Assembly (NCBI GenBank): GCA_964574935.1
Contig: CAZNOZ010000002.1
Coordinates: 1 to 64,000, forward strand
DNA from: JBBECE01 sp964574935
GTDB taxonomy: Bacteria > Pseudomonadota > Alphaproteobacteria > Rhizobiales > Devosiaceae
Length of the DNA: 64,000 nt
Reading direction: 5' to 3'
The notes beneath the pieces are model-generated. The model worked only from the letters and a program-made list of their open reading frames with translations. It was not told where the DNA came from and ran no database searches. The position numbers and the translations under genes are program-made. The stretch's first letter is position 1, and every line of letters begins with the position of its first letter. This document shows, in pieces, positions 9,167 to 18,260 of the stretch.

Positions 9167-12100
9167 ATGGGGACACCCTCCGACCACGACCGGCCGCAAT
9201 CGCCGGCGCCAGCCGATGGCGCCGGTGCGTTCGATGGCGCGAGCGCTTCGCAGACCGTCTCCTGCGGGATTTCCGTCTGGGACAGCGATTTCCGGCTGGT
9301 TCTGAGCAATCCGCAATTTGCTGAAATCTACGGGCTTGCACCGGGCGCAGTCCGGCCCGGAACCGGGCTGGACGAGGTGTGCGCCACAATTGTCGCGGCC
9401 GGCGCGGACGCGGGCGCCGATTACGTCGAGGCCTCCCGACGCTATCGGGATCGCATGCAGGAGGCCGCCGAGAGCGGGACGGCGATTCACGGGCGCGACG
9501 AGGTGCGCGGACGCTCGATCCAGGTCGTCGTCGAGTGGATCGAGGGGCTGGGCTGGTTCGCCTCGCATCAGGATCTGAGCCAGCACGAGGCGCTGATCGA
9601 GCGCCTCCAGCAACGCGAGGCCGAGCTCAAACGGGAGAACCTCAGGTTCGACGCAGCCGTCCGCAACATGGCGCACGGGCTGACGATGTACGACTCCAAC
9701 GACCGGCTGGTGGTGTGCAACCAGCGGTACATCGAAATGTACGACATGCCCGAGGAGCTGACGCGGCCGGGCACCAGGCTGGAGGACATTCTCGCGCACC
9801 GCAAGCAAAGCGGCGCCACGCTCATCAACGAGGAAGGCGACTTCGTCCGCCGTACGATCGACGACGCCCAGGCCGGCATCGCGCGGCTGGCGACGTTCCA
9901 GCTGACCAGCGGCAAGATCATCAAGGTTTCCCATCAACCGATGGAAGATGGCGGGTTCGTCGCCACCCACCGGAACATCACCGAGGATGTCGAGCGCATG
10001 GAGGCGCTCAAGGCGCGGGAGGAGGAGGCCAAGCAGGAAAACGTGCGGTTCACCTCGGCGCTCGAGAACATGCCGCACGGCCTGTCGATGTACGACGCCA
10101 ACCAGCGGTTGGTGGTGTGCAACGAACGGTATCGGACATTGTACGATTTGCCGCCCGAGCTCGTGCAGCCGGGCACTTCGCTCAAGGCGATGCTCGAATA
10201 CCGATGGGAGCACGGCATTCGGCCGGCCGACGGGGACGAAAACGCCGAGGCGTTCAACGCGCAGGTGCTCGGGATCGCTGAAAGAGGGGAGTCGGGCGTC
10301 TTCAACAATAGGCTTCCCGATGGCCGCTCGGTGAGGATCATCCACAATCCCATGCCCGACGGGGGCGTGGTGGCGATCCACCAGGATATCACCGATGACA
10401 TCGAGCGGGTTGCCGCCCTCCAGCAGCGCGAGCGCGAGCTCGAAGTACAGAATATCCGCTTCGAAACCGTTATCGACACCGTCGCCCAGGGCATATCGCT
10501 TTTCGACTCCAACCATCGGTTGACGGTCGCCAATGAGAACTACGCGCGGCTCTACGATCTTCCCCCGGAGTTGATGAAGCCGGGAACCGACTTCGAAGAC
10601 ATCCTGAAATACCGCGTTCAGCACGGCGTCTATCCGGTCGACGGCGCCGACGACTATGTCGAGCAAACGCTCGCCATGGTCGCGCGCGGCGAGCCGATGA
10701 TCAGCCGCGTCGAGTTGCGCAGCGGCAAGGTCCTGTCGGTCAGCCACCAGCCGATGCCCGGCGGCGGCTTCCTCGGCACGCACATGGACATCACGGACGA
10801 AGTCCAGCGGGTCAAGACCCTGGAAGCGAGGGAAGCCGAGCTCCAACTGCAAAATCTCCGCTTCGATGCGGCGGTCAACAAAATGGCCCATGGACTGGTC
10901 ATGTTCGACGGCGACGAACGGCTGGTGATCTGCAACGACATCTACATCAAGATGTTCGACCTGCCGCCGGAGCTTTCGCGTCCGGGCGCCTCGCATCTCG
11001 ACATCACCAACTACCGCATCGCCAACGGGATGCATCAGCTTGGAGAGAATGAAGAGTTTCTGGCCCGACACGCGGAATTCCGCAGAGATCCGGCACCCGG
11101 CGACGCGATCGTAAAGCTGGCGAACGGCCGCATCATTTCGATCCACCACAATCCGATGGGCGGTGGCGGATGGGTGGCGACGCATCAGGACATCACGGAG
11201 GAAGTCGAGCGGCTCGAGACCCTGAAGGCGCGGGAAGCCGAGCTCCAGCTCCAGAATCTCCGCTTCGAGGCCGCCGTCAACAACATGACGCACGGGCTGG
11301 TCATGTATGACGGCGACAGGCAGCTGGTGATCTGCAACGACGCCTACGCCGAAATCTACGGCCTGCCGCCGGCGCTCATGCAGCCCGGAACCAGCATCGA
11401 ACAGATTCTCGACACCCGCCTCAAACAGGGGATCGTCGAACCGGGGGTCGCCGACGAGTACCGACAGCGAATGCTCGAGGTCATCGAGGCCGGCGAGCCC
11501 TGCCGGACGACGACTGAGCTGGGCGACGGCAGAATCATCTACGTCATCCACAAGCCGATGCCCGACGGCGGTTGGGTGGCAACGCATCAGGACATCACGG
11601 AACGGCGTCGGGCCGAGGCCGTGCTCGCCGAAGCCGAGAGCCGCTGGAACTTCGCGTTGGAAAGCGCCGGGCAAGGCGTGTGGGACGCCAATTTGCGCGA
11701 GGACACGATGTTCTACTCGCGCCTGTGGAAGACGATGCGCGGGTTCGACCCGGACGAGGACGTCGACCCGGATTTCGAGAAATTCATGGCGCGTCTGCAT
11801 CCGGACGACCGCGGTCGGATCAGGGACATTATCGAACGCCAGAATACCGGCGAGATCGACCTGCAGACGTTCGAATATCGCGAGCGCCACCAGGACGGTC
11901 ACTGGATCTGGATCAAGAGCCGCGGGAGAGCCGTCGAGCGCTTCGAGGACGGAAGGCCGGCCAGGGTGATCGGCACCGACACCGACATCACCCGGCAGAA
12001 GGAGCTGGAGCTCGAGCTGGAATCCAATCTGGCGCTGCTGAACACCACCTTCGACAACTTCCCCGGCGGCATCAGTCTGGTCGACGCCGATTTGAACCTG

Positions 12101-13726
12101 CAGATGGCGAACGCCGGCTATTACGAGATTCTCGGCCTGGACAAGCAGGAGTTCCCCTTCGGCACGCCGCTGAAGAGCATCATCGAGCACCTGGCGCGCA
12201 CCGGCTACTACGGCGAGGGCGATTTCGACAAGATCGTTTCCGGGCGTGTTGCCAACGCCGGGCGCCGCGAGCGCCAAACGCACGAGCGCGAGATGCCCAA
12301 TGGCGGCCGGATCATCCAGTTCAAGCGCTCGCCGCTGCTCAATGGCGGGTTCGTGCAGACCATGGAGGACGTCACCGAACGCCGTCTCAGCGAGCAGCGG
12401 ATCCGGCATCTGGCGCGCCACGACCCGCTCACCGATCTGCCGAACCGATTGCGATTCCAGGACGAGATGCGCCGGGTCGAGGCGGCGATCAAGCGCGGCG
12501 ACACCGTGGCTATCATGAGCATCGATCTGGACCGCTTCAAGTCGATCAACGACACGCTGGGGCACGCGGTGGGTGATGCCGTGCTCAAACAGTTCGCGAC
12601 GAAGCTGACCTCGGTGCTGCGGGAGGGCGACGTGGCGGCGCGGCTCGGCGGCGACGAATTCGCGGTGCTGGCGCCTTCAATCGACGAGCCGGCCCATGCC
12701 GCCAATATCGCGGCGCGGCTGATTTCGTTGTTCAGCGAGCCGGTCGATGTCGACGGCCACCGGGTGATGATCGGGGCCAGCGTCGGTATCGCGGTGGCGC
12801 CCCACGACGGGGTCGAGACCGACGCGCTGATGAAGAATGCGGATCTGGCGTTGTACCGCGCCAAGGCCGACGGGCGGGGCGCCTATCACTTCTTCGAAAA
12901 AGGCATGGACGAGGCCCTGCAGCGCCGCCGGAAAATCGAGGCCGGGCTCAAGCACGCCCTGGAAGAGGACCGTTTGCGGCTCGTCTACCAACCGGTCCTG
13001 AATCTGCAGGACTTGAAGATACTGGGATTTGAGGCGCTGCTGCGGTGGGACACCCCGGACGGCGAGGACATCGGGCCGTCGGACTTCATCCCGGTCGCCG
13101 AGGATACGGGCCTGATCATTCCCATAGGGGAATGGGTGCTCAGGCAGGCGTGCGAAGCGGCGGCGGGCTGGCCGACGGACGTCGGCGTGTCGGTCAATCT
13201 CTCGCCGGTGCAATTCAGGGCCAAGAACCTGATCGAGATCGTCTCCTCCGCGCTCGAGGAGTCCGGGTTGGCGCCCGAGCGGCTTGAGCTCGAAATCACG
13301 GAATCGCTGCTGCTGTCCGACGACAAGCACACGCTCGGTGCGATGCAGGATCTCAGGGCACTGGGGGTGCGGATTTCGATGGACGATTTCGGCACCGGCT
13401 ATTCGTCGCTGAGCTATTTCCGGACCTTCCCGTTCGACAAGATCAAGATCGACCGCTCGTTCATCTCCGAACTGGGCGAGCGGGCCGACAATCTGGCGAT
13501 CATCACCGCGGTCATCGAGCTCAGCCGGACGCTCGGAATGGTGACGACGGCCGAAGGGATCGAAACCGAGGAGCAAATGAACCTGTTGCGCGCCGAGGGC
13601 TGCGAGGAAGCGCAAGGGTTCCTGTTCTCGCCGCCATTGCCGGCCAACGCCGTCGCGGGCCTGTTGCGCGGCGACGGCATCGCCGAACCGGGCGAGGCGG
13701 AGCGGCCCGATGAGGCCGAGGCCTAG
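9167..13726 (+). CDS. Multi-PAS diguanylate cyclase/phosphodiesterase (8 PAS, GGDEF, EAL)
   Basis: A 1519-residue soluble protein for turnover of cyclic di-GMP. Eight PAS-type modules come first. Seven are alike, beginning with patterns such as NMAHGLTMYDSNDRLV near residues 32, 167, 300, 437, 571, 705 and 961, and one PAS_3-type module with HPDDRGR starts near 824. Modules 2-6 recur every 133-137 residues, joined by short helical linkers (REAELQLQNLRF). The cyclase has an intact GGDEF at 1161-1165, with REGD placed five residues before it as an inhibitory I-site. The phosphodiesterase has EALLRW near 1289, then DDFGTGYSSLSYF and EGIETEEQ. There are no membrane segments. Translation may start at TTG 9161 or ATG 9167. 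The stop overlaps that of the convergent SDR gene. Confidence 0.95.
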   Translation: MGTPSDHDRPQSPAPADGAGAFDGASASQTVSCGISVWDSDFRLVLSNPQFAEIYGLAPGAVRPGTGLDEVCATIVAAGADAGADYVEASRRYRDRMQEAAESGTAIHGRDEVRGRSIQVVVEWIEGLGWFASHQDLSQHEALIERLQQREAELKRENLRFDAAVRNMAHGLTMYDSNDRLVVCNQRYIEMYDMPEELTRPGTRLEDILAHRKQSGATLINEEGDFVRRTIDDAQAGIARLATFQLTSGKIIKVSHQPMEDGGFVATHRNITEDVERMEALKAREEEAKQENVRFTSALENMPHGLSMYDANQRLVVCNERYRTLYDLPPELVQPGTSLKAMLEYRWEHGIRPADGDENAEAFNAQVLGIAERGESGVFNNRLPDGRSVRIIHNPMPDGGVVAIHQDITDDIERVAALQQRERELEVQNIRFETVIDTVAQGISLFDSNHRLTVANENYARLYDLPPELMKPGTDFEDILKYRVQHGVYPVDGADDYVEQTLAMVARGEPMISRVELRSGKVLSVSHQPMPGGGFLGTHMDITDEVQRVKTLEAREAELQLQNLRFDAAVNKMAHGLVMFDGDERLVICNDIYIKMFDLPPELSRPGASHLDITNYRIANGMHQLGENEEFLARHAEFRRDPAPGDAIVKLANGRIISIHHNPMGGGGWVATHQDITEEVERLETLKAREAELQLQNLRFEAAVNNMTHGLVMYDGDRQLVICNDAYAEIYGLPPALMQPGTSIEQILDTRLKQGIVEPGVADEYRQRMLEVIEAGEPCRTTTELGDGRIIYVIHKPMPDGGWVATHQDITERRRAEAVLAEAESRWNFALESAGQGVWDANLREDTMFYSRLWKTMRGFDPDEDVDPDFEKFMARLHPDDRGRIRDIIERQNTGEIDLQTFEYRERHQDGHWIWIKSRGRAVERFEDGRPARVIGTDTDITRQKELELELESNLALLNTTFDNFPGGISLVDADLNLQMANAGYYEILGLDKQEFPFGTPLKSIIEHLARTGYYGEGDFDKIVSGRVANAGRRERQTHEREMPNGGRIIQFKRSPLLNGGFVQTMEDVTERRLSEQRIRHLARHDPLTDLPNRLRFQDEMRRVEAAIKRGDTVAIMSIDLDRFKSINDTLGHAVGDAVLKQFATKLTSVLREGDVAARLGGDEFAVLAPSIDEPAHAANIAARLISLFSEPVDVDGHRVMIGASVGIAVAPHDGVETDALMKNADLALYRAKADGRGAYHFFEKGMDEALQRRRKIEAGLKHALEEDRLRLVYQPVLNLQDLKILGFEALLRWDTPDGEDIGPSDFIPVAEDTGLIIPIGEWVLRQACEAAAGWPTDVGVSVNLSPVQFRAKNLIEIVSSALEESGLAPERLELEITESLLLSDDKHTLGAMQDLRALGVRISMDDFGTGYSSLSYFRTFPFDKIKIDRSFISELGERADNLAIITAVIELSRTLGMVTTAEGIETEEQMNLLRAEGCEEAQGFLFSPPLPANAVAGLLRGDGIAEPGEAERPDEAEA

Positions 13727-14580
13727 ACGGGCGGCAGTTGCCGCTTCATGTGTTCGGCGAATGCATCGGCGAAATCGGGGTGCCAGCGGCTGAGCGCCGG
13801 GCGGTTCTCTATCATGTCGAGGGCGTGCCAGAGGATGCGCTTGCGATCCATCTCGGAGGTCGTTTCGTCGTCGGGGCAGATGATGAAGAAATCGCCCTTG
13901 TCGAGCGCCGTGAGCATGTAGTCGATGACCTGATCGGGCAGCCAGGCGCCCGTTTGGTGCTCGCTGTCGCCGGTGGTGGTCCAGCCGGGGACCAGCAGAT
14001 GCGCGGTGAGGGCGCATCCCTGGCGGTTGCGCAACTCGTGGGCGAGGAGCTGGGTGTAGGCGTTGAGTGCCGCCTTGACGGTGTCGTAGCAGGCGTTGCC
14101 GGGAGGCAGCGTGATGCCCTGCTTGGAGCCGGTATTGACGATCAGCCGGGGACCGCCGGCCTCGATCATACCGGTGGCGAAGGCGGCGACGCCGTTGACG
14201 ACGCCCCACAGATTGACGTCGAAGACCGCCCGCCAGTCGTCGGGGGAATCGAAGATGCCGCCGCCGGCGCCGCCATGGACGAATTTGGCGGCGTTGTTCA
14301 TCAGAAGCGAGGGCGGCTCCCACTCCCTGGCCACCCGGTGGGCAAGGCCCCGCATCGCCTCGAAATCGGAGACATCGGTGAGGGACGCCTGGACCCGTGC
14401 GTCGTCGCCGCCGGCGAGCTCGATCATCTCGGCCTCGGCGTCGGCGAGCTTCTGCGGGGTGATGTCGACCAGCACGATGCGCATGCCCAGACTGACCAGC
14501 CGCCGGGCGGCGGCACGGCCGATGCCGGAGGCGGCGCCGGTGACAAGCGCGACACGGTCGGCTGACAGGGCTGGATGCAT
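13723..14580 (-). CDS. SDR family NAD(P)-dependent oxidoreductase
   Basis: A 285-residue classical short-chain dehydrogenase. It has the cofactor motif TGAASGIG near the N terminus, NNAA in place of NNAG, a catalytic-region serine (NTGSKQG) and YDTVK as the YxxxK motif. An aspartate after the second strand (LVDIT) suggests NAD preference. The substrate is unknown. ATG 14580 is preferred because GGAGGAAA sits just upstream, and a TTG at 14595 lies before that ribosome-binding site. Its stop codon shares the CTAG tetramer with the stop of the convergent GGDEF-EAL gene, so the two genes leave no room for a terminator between them. Confidence 0.88.
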   Translation of the reverse strand: MHPALSADRVALVTGAASGIGRAAARRLVSLGMRIVLVDITPQKLADAEAEMIELAGGDDARVQASLTDVSDFEAMRGLAHRVAREWEPPSLLMNNAAKFVHGGAGGGIFDSPDDWRAVFDVNLWGVVNGVAAFATGMIEAGGPRLIVNTGSKQGITLPPGNACYDTVKAALNAYTQLLAHELRNRQGCALTAHLLVPGWTTTGDSEHQTGAWLPDQVIDYMLTALDKGDFFIICPDDETTSEMDRKRILWHALDMIENRPALSRWHPDFADAFAEHMKRQLPPV

Positions 14581-14669
14581 GTGGGTTTCCTCCAAGCGGT
14601 CACGCGCAGGGGCAACCTAGCGCGCCAGGCAGCCGGCGCAAGCGGGCAATGCCGCCTGTGTGACGGCGG

Positions 14670-15224
14670 CTAGAAGCTGCGGCCGGGCGCGCCGAGCACC
14701 AGCGGTTCCTGTCCACAGGCGAAAAGCGGGGCGATGGAATCGGCGGCGTCGCGGGCGAGCTGATTGGCGTCGGGGTTGGCGCGGGCGTCGATCCGGGCGA
14801 CCTGGCACACCCCGTCAGGTCCGAGCCGGGTGACCACGAGCGCCTGGCCGCGGTAGCCGGGCTCGGGTTCGGTCAAGAATCTGAGGATAGTCGCGAAGGG
14901 CACCCAGGTGCCGCCCTCGCTCCTGAGCCGCCACTCGATGCGCGGGCCGAGCTCGTTGAATGGCCGCAGGGTCTGGGAGGCGGCCGGCTCCCCGGGCGCG
15001 CCGAACCCGTAGGAGACGAAGAATCTGAGATCCCCCTCGGCCACCCAGACCGGATAGCCCTTGTAGCCCGGGCAGGCCCAGCTGCCGCCCATCTCGTCGG
15101 TGCTCAAGACGCTGCAGGCGGTCAGGTCCATCTCGGTATAGGCGGAGTCGAACTCCTGCGCGGCGACGGGCGGCGCGATGACGAGCGCGAGCGCGAGGCC
15201 GGCAGTGATGGCGAAGCGGTTCAT
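14670..15224 (-). CDS. Secreted protein of unknown function
   Basis: A 184-residue protein I do not recognise. It has a clean signal peptide (MNRFAITAGLALALVIA, cleavage after VAAQ). The mature part holds four cysteines (TACSV, WACPG, GVCQV, FACGQ) that could form two disulfides, and aromatic segments GYPVWVAEGDLRFF and GPRIEWRLRSEGGTW. The general look recalls small periplasmic proteins of this order, and it could be a distant relative of the IalB-type fold, but that is a guess. It lies on the minus strand 46 bases after the end of the MFS gene and could be cotranscribed with it. Confidence 0.7.
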   Translation of the reverse strand: MNRFAITAGLALALVIAPPVAAQEFDSAYTEMDLTACSVLSTDEMGGSWACPGYKGYPVWVAEGDLRFFVSYGFGAPGEPAASQTLRPFNELGPRIEWRLRSEGGTWVPFATILRFLTEPEPGYRGQALVVTRLGPDGVCQVARIDARANPDANQLARDAADSIAPLFACGQEPLVLGAPGRSF

Positions 15225-15270
15225 GGCGCCTTCCTCGATGCCGCATCCTGCCCCGCCGGCGGGCGGCTGG

Positions 15271-16779
15271 CTAGTGGTGCGCGGAAACGCCCTGCATCAC
15301 CGGCGCGCGGCGGATGAACAAGGCGACGCCGATGCCGAGCATCGAAATCACCGCCCCGACGGTGAAGGCGGCCGTGATGCCGCCGGTCAGGGCGCCGGGC
15401 GTGGCGACGCCCTCGGCCAGCAGGCCGGCGGAGCGGGCCGACAGGATGGCGACGAACAGTGCCACGCCGGCGGCGGCGGCGACCTGCTGGGAGGAGCCGA
15501 GCAGGGCGCTGCCATGCGAGTAGAGCTCGGGCTTCACTGAGCTGAGGCTGACGGTGAACAGCGGCGTGAACATGAAAGCGAGGCCGATGCTGAAGGCGAG
15601 ATGGCCGGCGAAAATGGCCCAGATCGAGGTGTCGGTCGTCAGAAAGGTGAGGGCCCAGAGCACGCCGGAGACCACGATGGCGCCGGGAACGATCAGCGGG
15701 CGCGGCCCGATGCGGTCGTAGAGCTTGCCGACCTGGGGTCCGAGCAGGCCCATCAGCAGGCCGCCCGGCAACAGCATCAGCCCGGTCTGCAGGGTGTCGA
15801 TGCCGAGCACGTTCTGCATGTAGATCGGCAGCAGGATGATGGTGCCGAACAGCGCCAGGCTGACGATCAGCAGCACGGCCAGCCCGAACCTGTAGTTTCG
15901 TGCCGTAAGGGTGCGGAAGTCGAGCAGGGCGCCGTCGCGGCGCTGCAGGCCGAACTGGCGCCACACGAACGCCGCCATGGCCAGCGCGCCGATACCGATG
16001 GCGTAGACAGGCGGGATCGCGGGGGTCGCATCGGCGGCGACGCCGAATCCGGAAAGCCCGTAGACGAGGCCGCCGAAGGCGACGGCGGACAGCGGCACCG
16101 AGAGGTAGTCGAGCGGGGCGTAGCGGGTCTGGGTGACGTTCTGGATTCTCAACGCCCCGAACGCCAGCGCCGCCAGGGCGATGGGCAGCACCAGCCAGAA
16201 CAGGAACGGCCAGGGCAGATAGTACAGCACGATGCCTGAGATCGCCGGGCCGATGGCCGGGGCCACCGAAATGACCAGCGAGATGTTGCCCATGACGGGG
16301 CCGCGCCGGTCGGGGGGCACCAGCGTCATCACCGTGGTCATCAGCAGCGGCATCATAATGGCGGTGCCGAGCGCCTGCACGATGCGGGCAGCGATGAGGA
16401 AATAGAGGTTGGGCGACAGGGCGGCGCACAGGGTGCCGAAGGCGAACAGGCTCATCGCCATCAGGAACAGCGGCCGGGTGTCGATCCGCTGGATCAGAAA
16501 CCCGGTGACCGGAATGACGGTGGCCATGGTCAGCAGGAACGCCGTGGTCAGCCACTGCACGGCATTGGCCGACACGCCGAGCGCATCCATCAGCCGGGGC
16601 AGGGCGACGGCCATGATGGTCTCGTTGAGGATGACGACGAAGGCCGAAACGATGAGGATGGTGATCACCAGCCGGTTGCGGGCGGTGAAATCCTCGGCGG
16701 GATCGACCGGTTCGGGCGACGCGGCGACGGGATCGGACGGCGCGCCGTGGGCGGGGGCTCGATCGTTCAACTGCAACAT
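15271..16779 (-). CDS. MFS exporter, DHA2 (EmrB/QacA-like, 14-TM) family
   Basis: A 502-residue inner-membrane drug:H+ antiporter-type protein. After a 35-residue Pro/Ala-rich cytoplasmic tail come about 14 hydrophobic segments. Diagnostic stretches are NETIMAVALPRLM in the first segment (the DHA2 form of motif D1), WLTTAFLLTMATVIPVTGFL, and LGTAIMMPLLMTTVM. The substrate is unknown. The start at 16779 is used, because upstream codons in the longer open frame show no hydrophobic or family-like sequence. No adaptor (EmrA-like) or regulator gene adjoins it, which is unusual for EmrB-type pumps and suggests it works alone. Confidence 0.9.
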   Translation of the reverse strand: MLQLNDRAPAHGAPSDPVAASPEPVDPAEDFTARNRLVITILIVSAFVVILNETIMAVALPRLMDALGVSANAVQWLTTAFLLTMATVIPVTGFLIQRIDTRPLFLMAMSLFAFGTLCAALSPNLYFLIAARIVQALGTAIMMPLLMTTVMTLVPPDRRGPVMGNISLVISVAPAIGPAISGIVLYYLPWPFLFWLVLPIALAALAFGALRIQNVTQTRYAPLDYLSVPLSAVAFGGLVYGLSGFGVAADATPAIPPVYAIGIGALAMAAFVWRQFGLQRRDGALLDFRTLTARNYRFGLAVLLIVSLALFGTIILLPIYMQNVLGIDTLQTGLMLLPGGLLMGLLGPQVGKLYDRIGPRPLIVPGAIVVSGVLWALTFLTTDTSIWAIFAGHLAFSIGLAFMFTPLFTVSLSSVKPELYSHGSALLGSSQQVAAAAGVALFVAILSARSAGLLAEGVATPGALTGGITAAFTVGAVISMLGIGVALFIRRAPVMQGVSAHH

Positions 16780-16998
16780 CCTGAAGCGTGGGAGCGCGGG
16801 AATATCAGCTAAACATCTCAAGGAAAAGACGAAATTCGGCCGATTTTCGGGCTTTCGCGCCTTGAACGCGCCCGTGCGCGTGCCCATTTACGACATGGCC
16901 GGGGAGGGGACCGGGCCAATCCACCAGTATTTATCGGTACGTCGAGCGCGGCAATTGCGGCGCGCGTCACGGTTTTGCGCGGCACCGGCGCGAGGCGG

Positions 16999-17754
16999 TC
17001 AGCCGGCCTCGCCGCCGGCGACGAGGGCGTGCAGCGCCTTGCTTTCCGCGGCGATCCCTTCGGCAAGACGGGCGGCCGCGGTCACCGGCAGCCAGGCCAT
17101 CACCGCGCCCCGTGCCAGCCCGGCGGCGGCGCAGTAGCGCTCGAGATAGGCCTCGGCGAGATCGGGGACGACGGGGTGGATCAGCACAAAGGAACGACAC
17201 AGGTCGGCGGCGGGATGCCCCGAGGTCGCGTCGAGCCAGTCGACGATCGTGGCGCGGCCGATGGCACCGATGAGATTGAGGGGGTGGAAATCGCCGTGGC
17301 AAAGCCAGTCGCCCTCCGGCAGGGCAGCGAGTTCGGCGAGCAGCGCCTGGCGCTGGTCCTCCTCCAGGGTCGGGGCGCGTCGAATGGCGGCCGCCATTTT
17401 GGCCTTCTGGTTCGGCAGCGACGGCGGGGCGGAGTGGGCATGAACGGCCCTGTGCAGGCGGACCATTTCGTCGAGCCGGTCGGGCAAGGATGCCGGGTCG
17501 GCGCGCATCGGCCCGTCGAACGATGCCCCTTCGGCGCGCGTCATCAGCACGCCCCAGCGGCCCTTGTGTTGGCGGACCTCGTGGACGGCCGGGACGGGCA
17601 GCCCGAGCGTCTCGATGGCGCTCAGGGTCGCCGCCTCGCGGAAGGCCTGCGCCTTGTCCTCGCCTTCAAGGTAGAGCTTGAGCGCCAGGGCGCCCTGGGC
17701 GAACACCTCGGCCCGCGCCCCGCGTCCGATAAGCTCGCCAGGTTCGTCTTTCAT
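16999..17754 (-). CDS. Aminoglycoside-phosphotransferase-fold kinase
   Basis: A 251-residue protein of the APH/choline-kinase fold. It opens with the ATP-lobe pattern IGRGARAEVFAQGALALKLY, including a probable catalytic lysine. The catalytic loop is LCHGDFHPLNLI, and IVDWLDA holds the metal-binding aspartate. The usual order and length are kept, so an active small-molecule kinase is likely. The substrate cannot be read from sequence and there is no sign it confers resistance. ATG 17754 has GGAGAG seven bases upstream. It is monocistronic, with long non-coding flanks. Confidence 0.85.
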   Translation of the reverse strand: MKDEPGELIGRGARAEVFAQGALALKLYLEGEDKAQAFREAATLSAIETLGLPVPAVHEVRQHKGRWGVLMTRAEGASFDGPMRADPASLPDRLDEMVRLHRAVHAHSAPPSLPNQKAKMAAAIRRAPTLEEDQRQALLAELAALPEGDWLCHGDFHPLNLIGAIGRATIVDWLDATSGHPAADLCRSFVLIHPVVPDLAEAYLERYCAAAGLARGAVMAWLPVTAAARLAEGIAAESKALHALVAGGEAG

Positions 17755-18260
17755 GGGGCTCTCCCGCCGGTGTCGGCAGGAGCCTAGCGGCGCCGTGCCC
17801 GACGTGCCAGCAAGGCAGCGGGTTTCGGGCGAACGCGCACACGTCAATACGCCCGACAGGCCCGCGGCCTTCGGGTTTTGGGCAATTCGCCGCCGCTCAG
17901 ACGAGGAGGCGGCGCGGCGGGACTTCGTCCCGTTATGCGGTCGTCCGCAAAGAAGGTGGGACTATTTCCCGCCGCTGCGAACGCATTCTTGCCCCGGGTC
18001 CGCGAAAGCGAAACGGAGGCTCCCGAGGCCCAACCGGCGGCGGCCCGCCGGCTGCTCGAACCCTCTCCGCAACGTTCCGTAGACGCCGCGCCCTCGGAGA
18101 GGTGGGCGGAGAATAACACGGGCTCGGAGAGCGGGGATAAGTTGTGGGAAGCCCCGGAAAACAAGGGTTGGGATCGCGTCCGGGCTCTTCCTTGTTCCTG
18201 GCGGTCAAGCCCGAGGGGTGCGCCCGCCCGCCGACGAGCGGCCGCGCGGGCCGCCGCTCC
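17755..18260. other. 506 bases without a convincing gene
   Basis: Open frames on both strands here lack family-like sequence and ribosome-binding sites. One perfect hairpin is present at 17918-17932 (CGGGAC, TTC, GTCCCG). The stretch lies between the start of the kinase gene and the end of hppA. I checked it for RNase P, tmRNA and SRP RNA signature motifs and saw none. Confidence 0.6.

Noticed and set aside
8861..12565. 1234-residue open frame on the minus strand
   Set aside because: It is antisense to the PAS array. The long frame is a by-product of high third-position GC and the repeated modules, and it has no family-like sequence.
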